Assembly (NCBI GenBank): GCA_963377175.1
Contig: CAUJNA010001213.1
Coordinates: 1,076,944 to 1,140,943 of the forward strand
Direction: 5' to 3'
Length of the DNA stretch: 64,000 nucleotides
Source: Effrenium voratum
Lineage: Eukaryota > Sar > Dinophyceae > Suessiales > Symbiodiniaceae
Position numbers and translations under genes: made by a program. Under the pieces are notes generated by a model. It did no database searches, was not told where the DNA came from, and saw only the letters and a list, made by a program, of their open reading frames with translations. Of this stretch, positions 8,782-19,963 are shown one piece after another (the first letter of the stretch is position 1; the number at the start of each line of letters is the position of its first letter).

Positions 8782-9688
8782 GGGTTGAAGCCGCGGTCAA
8801 AGTACAAGTTTACACTGAAGCAAAAACGGGTATATACCGTCAAAGGCACACACACACAGGTATGTGCATGTGTCAAGAAACGGGGGGTTGGGCAAACAAG
8901 TCGTTGTTTTCCTGTGGTTTGTTCCAGTAGCACCAAAACATGGGTACCAATCCATGAGAGAGATACCCTGGTGATTTGGTTTAAGCTTTGCGCATGGTGG
9001 GTCTTGCATTCTTCAGGGGATCCCCGCTTTGCGCAGGTTCTCATGAGTGGTCTCTGACCGCTTGCGCCTAGTTTGTGTGTGTAGCATCCTAGAACTCCTG
9101 TGTTAGAGCCCAATGAACTGTCTGTTTTCTGCGGCTTTTCTTGATTTCCGTGGTCTGTCTATGTCTAGCCGAGAAGCGCAATTGCCTTTTTTCAGTTCGG
9201 TGGATTCTGCACGTTTTCAAGCCTTGTTGCAAGGTGGCTTCGGAACTCCGGACCCACTCGGAATGGGTTTCTAGCCCGGGCCGCTTTGCAGTTCGCTTCT
9301 GCTGTTCCGGGAGTTATGAAAGGGTGCTTGGGGCTTCTTTTGCAGGAGTCACATGTCCCAAACATTTGCGCCCTTTCGGGCACATCCCTTAGCCATGAAG
9401 CTGAAGCTGCTATGTGTCATCCTTCCAAAAAAAAAAGTGATCCGGACCGACCGAGTGTAGCCACTTGAAACCAAACTCGGGTGGGCAAGTAGGATAAAAC
9501 GAAGTAGAGCCACATGTATACTCATACAGAGTAAGGGGGTTTCTAGAAACCAAAGCTCTCCTAGAGGGGTTGCTGGCCTATTCGCCCCTTTTTTGGTGTA
9601 TGTGTCAAAAGGAGGTGCCCTGTTCCCCTCAAGCCTCAAAAACGGGCACCTTCCAAGAAACACCCTTGCACAGCTTCCCAAAATTCAG

Positions 9689-9778
9689 ACGGCGCCGGTT
9701 TCAGGACATCTTGGCCTCTGTGATCCCGGAGCTTGCCCAAACCTGCGCCGACGCTCTGGAGGACTTGGTGCTAGCCCG
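9689..9778 (+). CDS. Exon-like island, helical
   Basis: After a TTCAG acceptor the island predicts RFQDILASVIPELAQTC and ADALEDLVLAR, ending before a GT at 9779. A length of 90 bases is in phase. No family recognised. Confidence 0.45.
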
Positions 9779-9960
9779 GTCTGGGTCTAACACGGGAGCT
9801 CGTGTTTTCCAAGTCCGCCACGAATGGCCAAAACCGAGGGCCTTGGCTCGGAACCGACCGAGGCCACAGATCGAGCAGTTTTCCCCCGATGGGTCATGGG
9901 AACTGCACGGATAAAGACCAGTCCGTACTCATAGGTGCATGTCACCCACGCAAAACCGGG

Positions 9961-9985
9961 GCGGGGGGGGGGGGGGGGCGGGGGT
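9961..9985 (+). repeat. Long G tract
   Basis: A run of about 17 G bases is followed by C and five more G bases. Similar G or C tracts occur near 37244, 39534 and 40914. Confidence 0.8.
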
Positions 9986-10583
9986 TCTTAATCCCGGCTT
10001 GAGGTGGACCGAAAGAAACATGTGGAGTCGTGCGCGAGAAGAATAAAAATCAACAAAGCACAAAACTGGGCCTCTTGTCAATCAATATTCTAACATTTCA
10101 AATAATTTCAAATACTGTATTGCTGAAGATAAGCGAGCGTTGAAGATCATAGTTTTACTTGGGCGAAAGCTGAGCCGGACCTGCTCACCGGAGAAAAAAG
10201 CGACTCGACCAAATCGTTTGGCGAGCGAAGCAAGTTGAGGTTGAATTGACCTTTTGCTCTCCAGAAAACAGAAGGAACTGCGTCAACCTCGAAGGAGATC
10301 GACCAATAAAAAGTTGTTTGGGTTTCCCTCTGAACTTTCCCAGCGATATTTGCCAAGAGGCGCCAGGAGGACCATTTCAGTGGTAGCAAGTGCTATGTCG
10401 GAACTGAGATTGACTTAGCCAGGTTTTACGGAAGAAATAAATGATCCAAAAGGAGACCTTCTCTTCGATGCCGCATCTCTCTTCGTTTTTTGTTTTTTGG
10501 ATTTCCGCACTAAAAACTTATGTCAATCCCCCAAAGTTTTCGGTTGCGGCTGTAAAAGCACCACTTTGAAAAGAACACCAAAC

Positions 10584-10679
10584 CTCACTTGCCCAAAGTG
10601 AATCGACATGTGGACCTTTGGTTTCCCCCCCTTGGTCATTTTTAGAGAAAAAAAAATAGGTCCAAGCTGGGCAAGTGAG
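10584..10679. repeat. MITE-like element, family D variant
   Basis: Begins CTCACTTGCCCAAAGTGAAT and ends GCTGGGCAAGTGAG. The interior has TGGACCTTTGGTTTCCC, matching family D. The flanking 4-mers do not match, so insertion limits are less certain. Confidence 0.55.
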
Positions 10680-10721
10680 CTCCAAGGTGGGGTTATCTGA
10701 AGGAAAGCACGCACAGCGCAG

Positions 10722-10806
10722 GAGGCCCTTTCCAGCGACGCCGGGGGCAGCACTGCCACCGACGCCTCCGGCGCCGCGTCGCCGCATGAGTCTTCGGAGG
10801 CGCGGG
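10722..10806 (+). CDS. Exon-like island, Ser/Ala/acidic
   Basis: Between a GCGCAG acceptor and a GT at 10807 the frame reads EALSSDAGGSTATDASGAAS then PHESSEAR. Strong GC contrast with flanks. It looks like a disordered segment. Confidence 0.4.
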
Positions 10807-11230
10807 GTGATGGGTGGGGCGCCATTTCTTTTTATAGCGAGCGAGCTCGCCATAGGGGATGATTCCTCCGTTGTTTTCAACAATGATGTTCTTTTCTCAA
10901 AAAACTGGATCAGGCTTCTGGAGTCGATCTAGAAAGAAGGACGGACAGAGTGGGAAAGGTGGCCCTAGAATGATAAAGGTCCTGTAGTTACGGATCCGAA
11001 TCTTGATTCAGCTTCTAGAATCATTGGTTTCGGCAACTATGTTTTTAGCCACGGCCCCAAAAGTGAAACTCCTAATTTTATTTCTGAGTCCAAACTGGGC
11101 AACTGAGGGCTGAATTCCCTGAACAAAATAGCCCTCCGCCTTTTGCTCGGGCATCAGCCAGCACAAGTCCGCAAAAGTTTTGTTCAGTGGCACGGTTGGA
11201 CTCGTTTTCCTGGTCTTTTCGGAAAACGCG

Positions 11231-11329
11231 GTAGCTTTGTTGGCTTTTTTGGTTGGGAGGGCAAGCCCCTACTAAAATAGATTGCAGAAAGAAGGGTACC
11301 CTTATTCTAACCTCTCTACTGGAGGACCT
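11231..11329. repeat. MITE-like element, family A, 5' end degraded
   Basis: Contains the family A core (CCCCTACTAAAATAG, GGGTACCCTTATTCTAACC) and the 3' end CTCTACTGGAGGACCT. The 5' inverted repeat is not intact. Confidence 0.6.
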
Positions 11330-11647
11330 GGCAAGGGTCTAGTTGTTGCTGACAGACGCGGGGTCCGGCGGGGTCCGACTAAACCTCGCAAGCCCTTCTG
11401 AATATGTCGTGACTCGCACTTGATGGGGCAACATGCCTTTGGAATCAGAGGTTTATGAACCGAGGGCTGCATAAAATCGTAGGGCTTTGCTTGCACATGG
11501 TGACTTGAAGGCAACCTGAAATGTCGACCCAGTGGCGCTTTGAATGGGCTGGCCCAGTCCAAAACCAACGACCAAGACGGCGCGTGCCCTTTGTTTGTCC
11601 TGGCGACTGGGCGTCTCTAGCGTCACAAATTGCCTGGTTCCGGCCAG

Positions 11648-11740
11648 GACTGGGCCGGGGCAGAGGCCCGTCTCTTCGAGACCTTGGCACAGACCACCAC
11701 GGGGAAGCCCCTGCGGCCGCATAAACGCCAAGCGACCGGG
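11648..11740 (+). CDS. Exon-like island
   Basis: After a GGCCAG acceptor the frame reads DWAGAEARLFETLAQTTTGK then basic residues. It stays open to the start of the family C element at 11742. 3' boundary not resolved. Confidence 0.35.
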
Positions 11741-11741
11741 A

Positions 11742-11847
11742 CTTACTCCTGAAATCTCCTTAAGTTCCTGCACTTTAAACTTTTTGGGAAGACTTGCTTA
11801 GTGGTATAGACCAAGTTTGGACTTTCCTTGGCCAATCTACAAGTGAG
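11742..11847. repeat. MITE-like element, family C, lying between two exon-like islands
   Basis: Begins CTTACTCCTGAAATCTCC and ends CTACAAGTGAG; flanking 4-mers are GGGA and GAGA (one mismatch). It abuts coding-like sequence on both sides, and its last two bases are AG. Confidence 0.55.
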
Positions 11848-11954
11848 GAGATGGGGCTCCGGGGCCCGGAGTTGTGGTGGAACAAATTGGCGAAAGCGCA
11901 GCCAGCAAACTGGAGCCCTTGCGCCCAGAAGCCTTGGCCTTTTTGCGGTTGTTG
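11848..11954 (+). CDS. Exon-like island, helical (frame uncertain)
   Basis: One frame predicts GVVVEQIGESAASKLEPL and RPEALAFLRLL before a GT at 11955. All three plus frames are open across this stretch, so the choice rests on composition alone. Confidence 0.3.
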
Positions 11955-12579
11955 GTGCATATGCTAGGCATTCCCACCAAATTAGGTCATTGAGCAGAAG
12001 CGGATCATGTATTTCGCTCTTGTTTTTGGTGGACACTCGGCAGCCGAGTCCCTCTAAACCAGGGTTTGGCCTAAAGTGTGTTTGATCATCTGGAACTAGA
12101 CCCTGGCATTCTGAGACGAGCTAAGAGTTGTTGAATCAAAATACAACCATGCCAGGCACAGTATGTCTCAAAACTGGAGATTTCGACCGGTGGTCCTTGG
12201 TTTCCCTTTCAGCCAAGGTGAAAAGGCTGCCAAAAAATCAAAAAGCACAATTAGTCTTTTTTTTATGATTTTGCTTTTAAAAGGGGGTTCCCTTTGTTTT
12301 TCCACCAGGCCACAAATACATCATTTTTTTAGCTGGGGTCCTTTTTGCCCGCCAAGTTTCGACTACCAGGGTTCAATCAACTAGCAGGGCCGTCTATTTT
12401 CCCCAAAAAGGACCCCTAGGCACACGCCGTTGAACGGCAGGGGGGGGGTCTTTCTGCCACCTTTGGAAAAATGATCGACTTTCTTGTGAAGCATTCCTGG
12501 GTCGCCCATTTTCTCACCACAGGTGGCAAAACGACCCCCCGGTTGAAGCGGGGGGTTGGTTCCGTCGCCCGTATCCGAG

Positions 12580-12662
12580 GCTTGCGGGCGGCGTGGAGGC
12601 GACGGGCGGCTTCGAGGAGGAGCCGGCGCTGCAGAAGCTCCTGGAGAGGATCGAGGAGAACC
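12580..12662 (+). CDS. Exon-like island, coiled-coil type
   Basis: After a TATCCGAG acceptor, frame 2 predicts LAGGVEATGGFEEEPALQKL and LERIEENR, an acidic amphipathic helix. Confidence 0.45.
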
Positions 12663-12838
12663 GAACTCTGAACTGCTATCGGGTTGGATCTTTAGACTTT
12701 AGCCTCCTTTTTTTTTTGGAAATCCAGGGGTTTTCCACTGGCCCCTTCCCAAAAGTGGAACTTTCTTGCGGGGGGTCGTTGCAGCGACCAAGAACTGAAG
12801 CCACAATCAAAACCCGCCGCAACTGGAGGGTAGTAACA

Positions 12839-12958
12839 CTCAGTCAGTGGTCCAAAGCGAATCGACCTTTTGACCTTTTGGTTTCCCCATTTTGGTCCAT
12901 GTTTAATACTTGTCCCAAAAGGTTAACATGTTGTTTCCGGGTCCTTTGGGCAACTGAG
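12839..12958. repeat. MITE-like element, family D
   Basis: Begins CTCAGTCAGTGGTCCAAAGC and ends GTCCTTTGGGCAACTGAG. The interior shares CGACCTTTTGACCTTTTGGT with the copy at 59702. Flanking 4-mers do not match exactly. Confidence 0.65.
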
Positions 12959-13306
12959 GTAAGGGACCGCCCCAACCAGAAAAATCGCTCCGGCCGCCGT
13001 ACCATTCTAGTACCGGGTTTTGATGATGCCTCGAGTGGAGTGGAGTTTTCTGGGAGGTTCGAGGCTCGGGCCAAGAAGCTGCCCCCCCCGGGCCCCCCCC
13101 TCCCCGAAGGCTAGCAAGTGATTTGGTTTTTGGAGGCATGGCCGGTTGGTTTTGAAGGAATGTACCATTTTGGGATTGAATTCACCACCCATTTTAGAAC
13201 CTATTGTAGTGGATACTGGGATGTTCACCGGGGGCTAACCGATTTGAGTTTTGACCCATGGCCATGTGCGTGGGACGCAGACCGACCCCTTGGTCCTCCG
13301 CGCCAG

Positions 13307-13393
13307 GACCTGAGCCGCCGCATCCAGGCGGAGGCCTCCAACTCCGACGTGGCGTCGGAGTCGGAGCTGGGGCTACCAGAGCTCGAGCGGCAG
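13307..13393 (+). CDS. Exon-like island, well bounded (29 codons)
   Basis: One of the cleanest islands: CGCCAG acceptor, 29 codons in phase, CAG then GT donor at 13394. It predicts DLSRRIQAEASNSDVASESE then LGLPELERQ. The acidic helical character resembles the neighbouring islands and supports one split gene. Confidence 0.5.
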
Positions 13394-13524
13394 GTGGGGG
13401 GACGTGAACGTGGGGAGGTACATGATGAACTTCCATTTTGCTTGGGATTCGGATAGTTTTTGTTACTTTTCTGTTTGGTTTTAAAGGGAATCGATTTCAC
13501 TGCTGGAAATTATGTTATTTTTCA

Positions 13525-13632
13525 CCAGTAGTGCCCTTCTTAACCCCTTTTTTGGTTGGGAGGGTTCCCCTACTAAAATAGACGACTGATAAAAGGGTAC
13601 CCTTATTCTAACCTCTCTACTGGAGGACCTAG
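13525..13632. repeat. MITE-like element, family A, joined to a family B fragment
   Basis: Starts at CCAGTAGTGCCC and ends CTACTGGAGGACCTAG. The first CTAGGTCC bases are missing; the left end runs straight into a family B-like fragment (about 13474-13524: GGGAATCGATTTCACTGCTG). Confidence 0.65.
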
Positions 13633-14064
13633 TACATGATGGACCAAATCCACTTCTGCCAGTTGGTAGGTGGTTTATCCAAGTGTTTATTGGGCTTGTC
13701 CATCCGAACTGGTGCAGGATGTTATCCAGGCGGTTTTTGTTCTGGGTGCTCAATAGCCAATATGTGTCTGAATTTGCCCAAGAAGAAACCGTGGGTGGGT
13801 AAGTTGCTACTTCTCCAAACCCCCTGTGTTGCACCCTGTTAACACCCAGTCCCCTACTTTAGTTAGAGCTGCAAATAACATTCTTTTGATGGCATACTTT
13901 GAGGATCTAAAGCGATGGCATGGGGCGGTGTGGCAAACCAAGTAAGTCATGTTCTATCAAAGAATATGCGGATCAATCCTGAGGACCCTAGAAAAACTGA
14001 CTAAGATAGCCCGTTTCCATTTCTATCAGGTGAACGACTGATTTCGCTCTGGATGTATCGGAAG

Positions 14065-14210
14065 TCAACTGGTGAAAGGCTGGAACTCTGCGAGGTGCAG
14101 CGCCTGATGGAGGAGAACCAAGCACTGGAGGAAGACTTGGCCCGCAGCAGAGAGGCGCGACATGACGCGAAGCGAATCGCCACGACCGAAACGCTGAAAA
14201 GACGAGATGG
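14065..14210 (+). CDS. Exon-like island, strong coiled coil
   Basis: From an AG at 14063-14064 to a GT at 14211 the frame reads STGERLELCEVQRLMEEN, then QALEEDLARSREARHDAKRI. The regular heptads make it the clearest coiled coil of the series. The first bases could instead be intron, since other AG sites lie just downstream. Confidence 0.5.
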
Positions 14211-16292
14211 GTGTGGCTCAAAATGAAAGACCTAGGGTGGCGCAGGTTTTAGTCTTTGGTTTCATTTACCAAGGTGCCATTTTGGTACATTTTGTTGAGC
14301 CACAGCCTTGTTTTACCAAAATCAAAGAAACCTTGGTTTTGATATATCATATGGGTGTTGGTCCTTGCTTTTTTTTGCATCCAATGTGCCATTTTGGTCC
14401 CGGTTTTCGAGCCACAGCCAGATGACGCATAGAGAAGGCCATTGCTCTGTTATTTCAGTGTCATGGCTTCCCCACACAAAAGTTGTCAACCCAAAAAGGG
14501 TCCCTTTGGTTGCCAGGGGCAGATCCTTGGTTTAACACCAATGAAGTAGTTGCTTTAGTTTTCTTTTTGTGTTTGTCTAGGTTCTTTTTCTCTTCCATTT
14601 CTGCCAAGAACCGAAGGGATAGTCGCCAGGCGATGTCTCTGCCTTCGGAACCACGCAGGGACGCCCAGGTCGTTTGTTTGGACGCCGAATGTAGATATAA
14701 TTCGGGTTACCTTCAACCGGGGCTGGCCGTGTTGATACCCCACAGTCAAAAAGGGCTCAGTCCCAGTACGCCCAACCCACAAGCAAACACAGCAAACACA
14801 CACACACACACACAAACCCATGTTGATGGTTGCTACGGGGCGGCCTCATAGGAAACGCCTCTGTTAAGTCAAGACATTTGCCCATGCGCCAATTCACTGG
14901 ATCCAAACGCTTGCGTTTGCGGCCTCAACACGTGATCTGGCAGATCTGACAGTCCCGCCAGAGATGCTGACGGATTTGGGCCAAATCCGCTTCTTCCAAT
15001 ATGGTCTTGTGCTTCCATGCCCGTTTTAGGTTGATCTTTTGAGAAACCCACAGAGGACGGCCACAGTTTGATGTTGAGTCCCCCCTATTTTGACGCATAT
15101 TTGGCTGAAATCACGGTGGCGGGCTGTTGCCAAAACAAAACTCATTCAGGTTTCAGGTCCATAGCCACTGCCTGAGCTGGACTTGAGCGACTTGTTTGCG
15201 GGAAATCATAGGCAAAGTTTGGACTCAGGATTTTAGGCAACTCAGGAAGAGCTTCGGCTGCCCTAAGGGTCATGACTCTCCAATGCACACCCCTGGGCCC
15301 TGGCAACTTCCTCAAGAGCCCTCAACCATTTTGAGAGCCCAAAAAGTCTTTAGCACCCTTAGGGTGGTTGCCTTCCTTTTCCCAAGAAGCGGATTCCCGC
15401 ATCGGAGGCCTGACGCAAAGCAGCAGGCCGGGTGTCGGTGGGTTTCGTTTGGTCTTCTCAGGGTTCGCCGATGTACATAGAACTGAAACACGCGTATCAT
15501 GTCGCGAGGAATGTAGGAGTGCATTTGAATGTTTCTTCTACAACATGAGGCTTTGATGCAGAGGCCTTCGAAGGCGATGTTTCTTTGAAGAATGGAGCAA
15601 CTCTGCATGTTCATGGTTGTTGCTTGGGTCTCCATGGCTAGGTTTATGTGTAGGTTTGCTTAGGTGCTTTTGTGGGTAGGTGGCAATGTGTTGCAGTTCT
15701 TCGAACGTGTCACGCGGAACCCCGGAAGGAGATGTAGGTCTCACTTTCCGACAGCGAATCGTTCTGAAATGACCAAGAAGGTGTCCTCTTTTTGGCAGCC
15801 ATTGTTATTGGCCCCCAATGGTTAACCTTTTTCCGGCCTTTGAGCAACTGCGTTACGTTTTAGGGTAGACGAAGCATGATGCGGACCTCGAAGATACAAT
15901 TTCCTGTGCCTCAGATGTGGGCCAAGAAGTTGGTGAGAACATACCATATGCAAGGGGCATGAGGATTGAGGGCCCAGAAGGACCCATCTTGCATTTTGCA
16001 GAACTTGCCTTCCACGGCAACCTGAGTAAGGGGTTCGAAGGTTTGCACCATCGCACCTTGGACTGAGGGGTAGTATGACATGGCGACTGCTCCTTTCTTA
16101 AAGGGAATGCGTCACAGTTGGGGAAGCACCCGGGAAGTACTTCCACCAACCTATTGCAGCTTGGGCGCTGAAAATCTGAAACAAAAACTAGTTTTTCAGT
16201 TTCTGCGCTCTATTGCAGCTTGGGTGCTGAAATTCTGCGCGTTGTTTTTTGGGGAATTTGCCCGGCCCCCTGTCGCCCTGCTTCGCGCCGAG
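14211..16292. other. Non-coding stretch
   Basis: A CA microsatellite lies at about 14798-14815. A family H repeat at about 15265-15350 (CTCAAGAGCCCTCAACC) matches 20285-20390. No convincing exon seen. Confidence 0.5.
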
Positions 16293-16383
16293 CGCACCCA
16301 AGCCTATTGGAAGCTGACAGGCGGGTTTTGTTGGACCTGCGGAAGGAGCTCGCGGATGGCTACGAGGCCTCGGCGAATACCAC
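16293..16383 (+). CDS. Exon-like island, helical
   Basis: The frame predicts LLEADRRVLLDLRKELADGY then EASANT, ending before a GT at 16384. Amphipathic and charged like the other islands. The 5' boundary (AG at 16291) is a guess. Confidence 0.4.
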
Positions 16384-16411
16384 GTGGGATCCATGAAAGG
16401 CAACCCCTTGT

Positions 16412-16460
16412 GGTTGGTTGGTTGGTTGGTTGGTTGGTTGGTTGGTTGGTTGGTTGGTTG
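16412..16460 (+). repeat. (GGTT)n microsatellite
   Basis: About 12 perfect GGTT units. A degenerate GGTT/GGCT-rich tract continues at about 16675-16822. Minus-strand NQPT-repeat reading frames here are products of the repeat. Confidence 0.95.
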
Positions 16461-16830
16461 TGTCTTTGATTTGTTTGGTTGGCTACGGAGAATCAGGGTT
16501 TGATTTCGGCGAGGGAGCCTGAGAAACGTTCCACATCTAAGGAAGGCAACAGGCGCGGAAATTACCCAATCCTGACACAGGGAGTGCTTCGTTGGTTGGA
16601 CTGAGCTCCTCTGCGCTGTCGCCAGAGCTTTCCGATGTTGAAATTGTTTGCTTGTTGAGTTGTGTCTGTGCGGCTTTGCTTGTTTGGTGGTCTGGTCGGT
16701 TGGCTGGTTGATGGTTGGCTGGCTGACTGGCCGGTTGCTTGTTTGTTTGGCTGGTTGGTTGGCTGGTTGGTTCCTTGTTTGCTTGTTTGCTTGGTTGGTT
16801 TCGGTTGGTTTCGGTTGGTTTTCTCGCCCC

Positions 16831-16938
16831 ATGAGGCTCTCGCCTTCCTGTCGCTCGCCTCAGAGGGCCTGCCCTTGCCGCGGAAGGGTCCGGGCCCCGG
16901 GGCCTTTTTCGGCGGAAGGGCTCCTGGGCTCAAGGGAC
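16831..16938 (+). CDS. Exon-like island, Gly/Pro-rich
   Basis: Open and GC-rich, predicting HEALAFLSLASEGLPLPRK then a Gly/Pro-rich end, with a GT at 16939. Unusual for exonic sequence but clearly different from flanks. Confidence 0.3.
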
Positions 16939-18450
16939 GTTTGTGGCCATCGGAGACATCTTTGCCCTTGGCTACTCATGAAGGAAGACCATGTTGAAAT
17001 CCTAGGTTTAGAATTGAACATTCAGCAAGTTCAATGATACAGACAGCCTGTGCTCCATTTGGTGTGTGTGTGTGTGTCCCGGTTTCAGGACCTGTTGCTA
17101 GGTGAAGGAGACATTGACTTGTATTCATTGGGTGTTTCAATGGGGAACCCGGGTTTGTATAGGACATCCTTGCTTTTTGGTCGGAGTTGGGCAAATGTCT
17201 TATAGACATTCCCTCCCTGAGTTCCTGGTAAACAAGTCCTAGACACTGTTTCTAGCCACTCCACTCCATCGGAGATGAGTTCCCGTATTTGGTGTCCATT
17301 TGCGGGAGGGGCTTTGGTCAGATGTTGGCTCATTTGCTCGCGAAGTTCCACCAGCTCCAGGATTCTATACAGGAAATCCAGCAGGGACTTTGGTCACATC
17401 AGACATCAGACATCCGAAGGATCGAGGTCCGGAGGCTCCAGACCTGTCTCTCGAGTCTCTCGACCTTTTGGTTTCATCCCTTTTTTTGATGTTTCCTCAT
17501 GGGCCCCAAAAGGGTGATCACTGGTTCAACCCAGGCCCAAGCTGAAGAACTGAGTTTAGCTTTTGTGTGTCACAGGTGTTTTTTTCATGGCCCCCTAAAA
17601 GGAATCACCATTGATTAGTTCCAAACTGGGGAAGTGAGCTGTTGACCACCGAATTGAAAACAGGATGGTGCTGTGTTGACGGCCCCACGTGCGTTTTCTA
17701 GGCGTTTTCCCTAGAGTGATTCGCTCTCACGCAGCCTTTGGCCCAAGGGGCGCCCAAAGTTAGGGCCCACATGGCTTGCTTCATAAACTCTGTTCTGTGG
17801 CGGAATCCACCCTGAACATGTTTTTTTTTTGTTTTTTTGTGGTGGTAAAAATGATCAACCGAAGGTCATGTTTTTGTTGTGGTGCGGCTAAAAATGATCT
17901 CTACCGAAGGTCAAGGAGCCTTAGAAGGGCTGTGTCAGAAGGGGGAGCTCCTGGAGGAAGATGTGGGTGACCAGTGTTCCCAACGCGAATCAGCCTGACC
18001 ATTTTTCCAGGTTTTGTCACTTGGCCACGTTTGACTGATTCGCCTTTCCGCAGGATTCACCGGTTGAATCCTTTCCTGGTGAACCAAAATCGTTGATATG
18101 CTAATTTGACAGTTTGAGCCCGTGCTGGCCTCTTCTGGACTGGTGCACACAAGCAGGTGTTTCTCCATGCGGCACGGTTGATCAAGTCCTGGCTGACTGC
18201 CCGGCAGTCGAGGTTTGTGCCAAACTTGGAGCCGTCCAAATGAGGAATCCGGTCAAAGTCAAAAGGCCGATTACATAATAATGGTCAGGGTGACAGAGTT
18301 CCAGCGGCAAGTCTTCGTTTGAAGCACGGCATTGCAGCAAGAAGCAGGCTTATACATGAATCTCAATCACTACAAACCAGTGTGCCCCCCCACCCCACCC
18401 CACCCCACCCCACCCCACCCCACCCCACCCCACCCCACCCCACCCCAGCC
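16939..18450. other. Non-coding stretch with GT microsatellite
   Basis: GT repeat at about 17058-17077. An open segment near 17250-17390 reads as helix on both strands (minus: LDFLYRILELVELREQ), so no exon is called. Confidence 0.45.
18387..18447 (+). repeat. (CCCCA)n microsatellite
   Basis: About 12 CCCCA units in a row. Confidence 0.95.
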
Positions 18451-18551
18451 CAGAAGAAGTCCCGAGCCTCCCTCGTGGCAGCCATGCTGCCATGGAAGCC
18501 GCAGCTGGGGAAGCTGCAGGCACGAGAAGCGGAGAGATCGGACTTGAAAAC
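18451..18551 (+). CDS. Exon-like island, basic helix
   Basis: The frame predicts SRASLVAAMLPWKPQLGKLQ then AREAERSDLKT. It follows the CCCCA repeat. Boundaries unresolved. Confidence 0.35.
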
Positions 18552-18867
18552 CCGCTGGGATGGATGAACCTAGTTGGGCATTAGTTTGAATTGGGGACCC
18601 TTTGATGTTTGTAGGTGGGCGGTGGGAAGGCTGGCGACACTCAAATGGTGAGGTTGAGCCATTTACTTTCTCCCAAGAACGGTGGAGGATGGACATTTGG
18701 ATCAACCACTGCAACCAAGAAACGGGCTTGCAAAGTGTGGAACTTCCAGTTGCCACTAGTAGGGTGAACTCATCAGGAAAAACATAGTGGATGTTTGGGA
18801 TGTGGGCCTCGGGGAAAGTACTCAGCCTACCTGTTTGGGAAGCCTGGGTGTTTGGAATGGGCCACCT

Positions 18868-18983
18868 GTTCATGGTTGTCGTTGGGAAACATTTTACATT
18901 TTTGCTTATTGTGGTTTCGTGGGAAATCCCCACTTAACTGCTAAAAAATATTGTTTTGCTCCCCTTCCAACGTCAAGCAAGTA
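18868..18983. repeat. Interspersed repeat, family E, copy 1
   Basis: About 116 bp sharing TTTTTGCTTATTGTGGTTT, CCCCACTTAACTGCTAAAA and CCTTCCAACGTCAA with copies at 51927 and 53687. Confidence 0.65.
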
Positions 18984-19715
18984 ACTGTTCTCCTTCTGAA
19001 GGGAACGAGGCAAAACTTGCGCTTTGTTGGGTTGCTGGACCTTACCAGTCTTAGCACATGTGTGTCTTTGGGGGGAACCCCCGCCGCCCAAATCAACTGG
19101 TGGTCTTCAAAACCTACCAGAAAAGGCCCAACCATCCAAAATGAGTTTGTTCGGCTTTCCTCTATTTGGTGGTTCGGATTGGTAGCGTGGTTAGGACGTT
19201 GTTAGGAGGTGGTATGCACAGTTGTGTGGTTCTTTGGTTCCTTCTACTGGAGAGGCAATGCGCAGTGCGCGGCCTCCACTTGAGGGGTCAACGCCATGGT
19301 GTCCGAAACGCCCGGGATGACTGGTCGGTCTGCTTTAAAAAAGAAGAGACCACAAATGAACAACAACTGTGTACCCATGGCCAAGAAGGATGTTTACAAC
19401 GCACGTGGTTCGAAGATGTTGCAGAAAATATCCCTGGGGGCCAGGTGTCTACCCGTCCCATGGAGTTCGGGTTGAATAACCCTGGAGAAATGTGACTGCC
19501 CCCAAGGTTCTTAACAATCCTTGTCAAGCGGATCAAACAGCAGCTGTGTTCCTTTCATTTTTACATCGCCGGACTTAGCTTAGTTCACTTCTTTTGCCTT
19601 TTTAGGTTTCCTTAATTTTCCTTCTCAACTAGAAAATAAGTTTGTCACAGGTTTATGTTTCCCCTTGACCACGCATTTGTTTAGCGTGTGCGGGCTTTTA
19701 AGGGTCTCTCGTATT

Positions 19716-19803
19716 CAGGGTGGGCGCCCATCTCAGGCCTGGGCATCGCTTCCGCGCGCGCCCAGCGGGTCGCTACTCTCCCCGGGGCCAGCTTTGCGCC
19801 TTT
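19716..19803 (+). CDS. Possible exon-like island
   Basis: GC-rich stretch after a TATTCAG acceptor. Two plus-strand frames are open (one reads WAPISGLGIASARAQRVATL), so the call is weak. Confidence 0.2.
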
Positions 19804-19842
19804 GGTCGGTGATTTGTTTAGCGAGCGTGTGGTTTGCTTAAG

Positions 19843-19963
19843 CTAGGTCCCCCAGCTAGGTGCCCTTTTACCGTTTCTTTTTTTGGTTGGGAGGGTTCCC
19901 CTACTAAAATAGACTACAGAAAAAAGGGTACCCTTATTCTAATCTCTCTACTGGAGGACCTAG
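19843..19963. repeat. MITE-like element, family A, full length
   Basis: Begins CTAGGTCCCCCAGCTAG and ends CTACTGGAGGACCTAG. Flanks are TAAG and TAAT (one mismatch). Confidence 0.8.

Noticed and set aside
16188..16832. Long minus-strand open frame rich in NQPTNQPT
   Set aside because: It is the translation of the GGTT microsatellite and its degenerate continuation.
17085..17351. Minus-strand helix-like frame near 17.25-17.39 kb
   Set aside because: The plus strand is equally open and helix-like, and no splice sites decide the strand.
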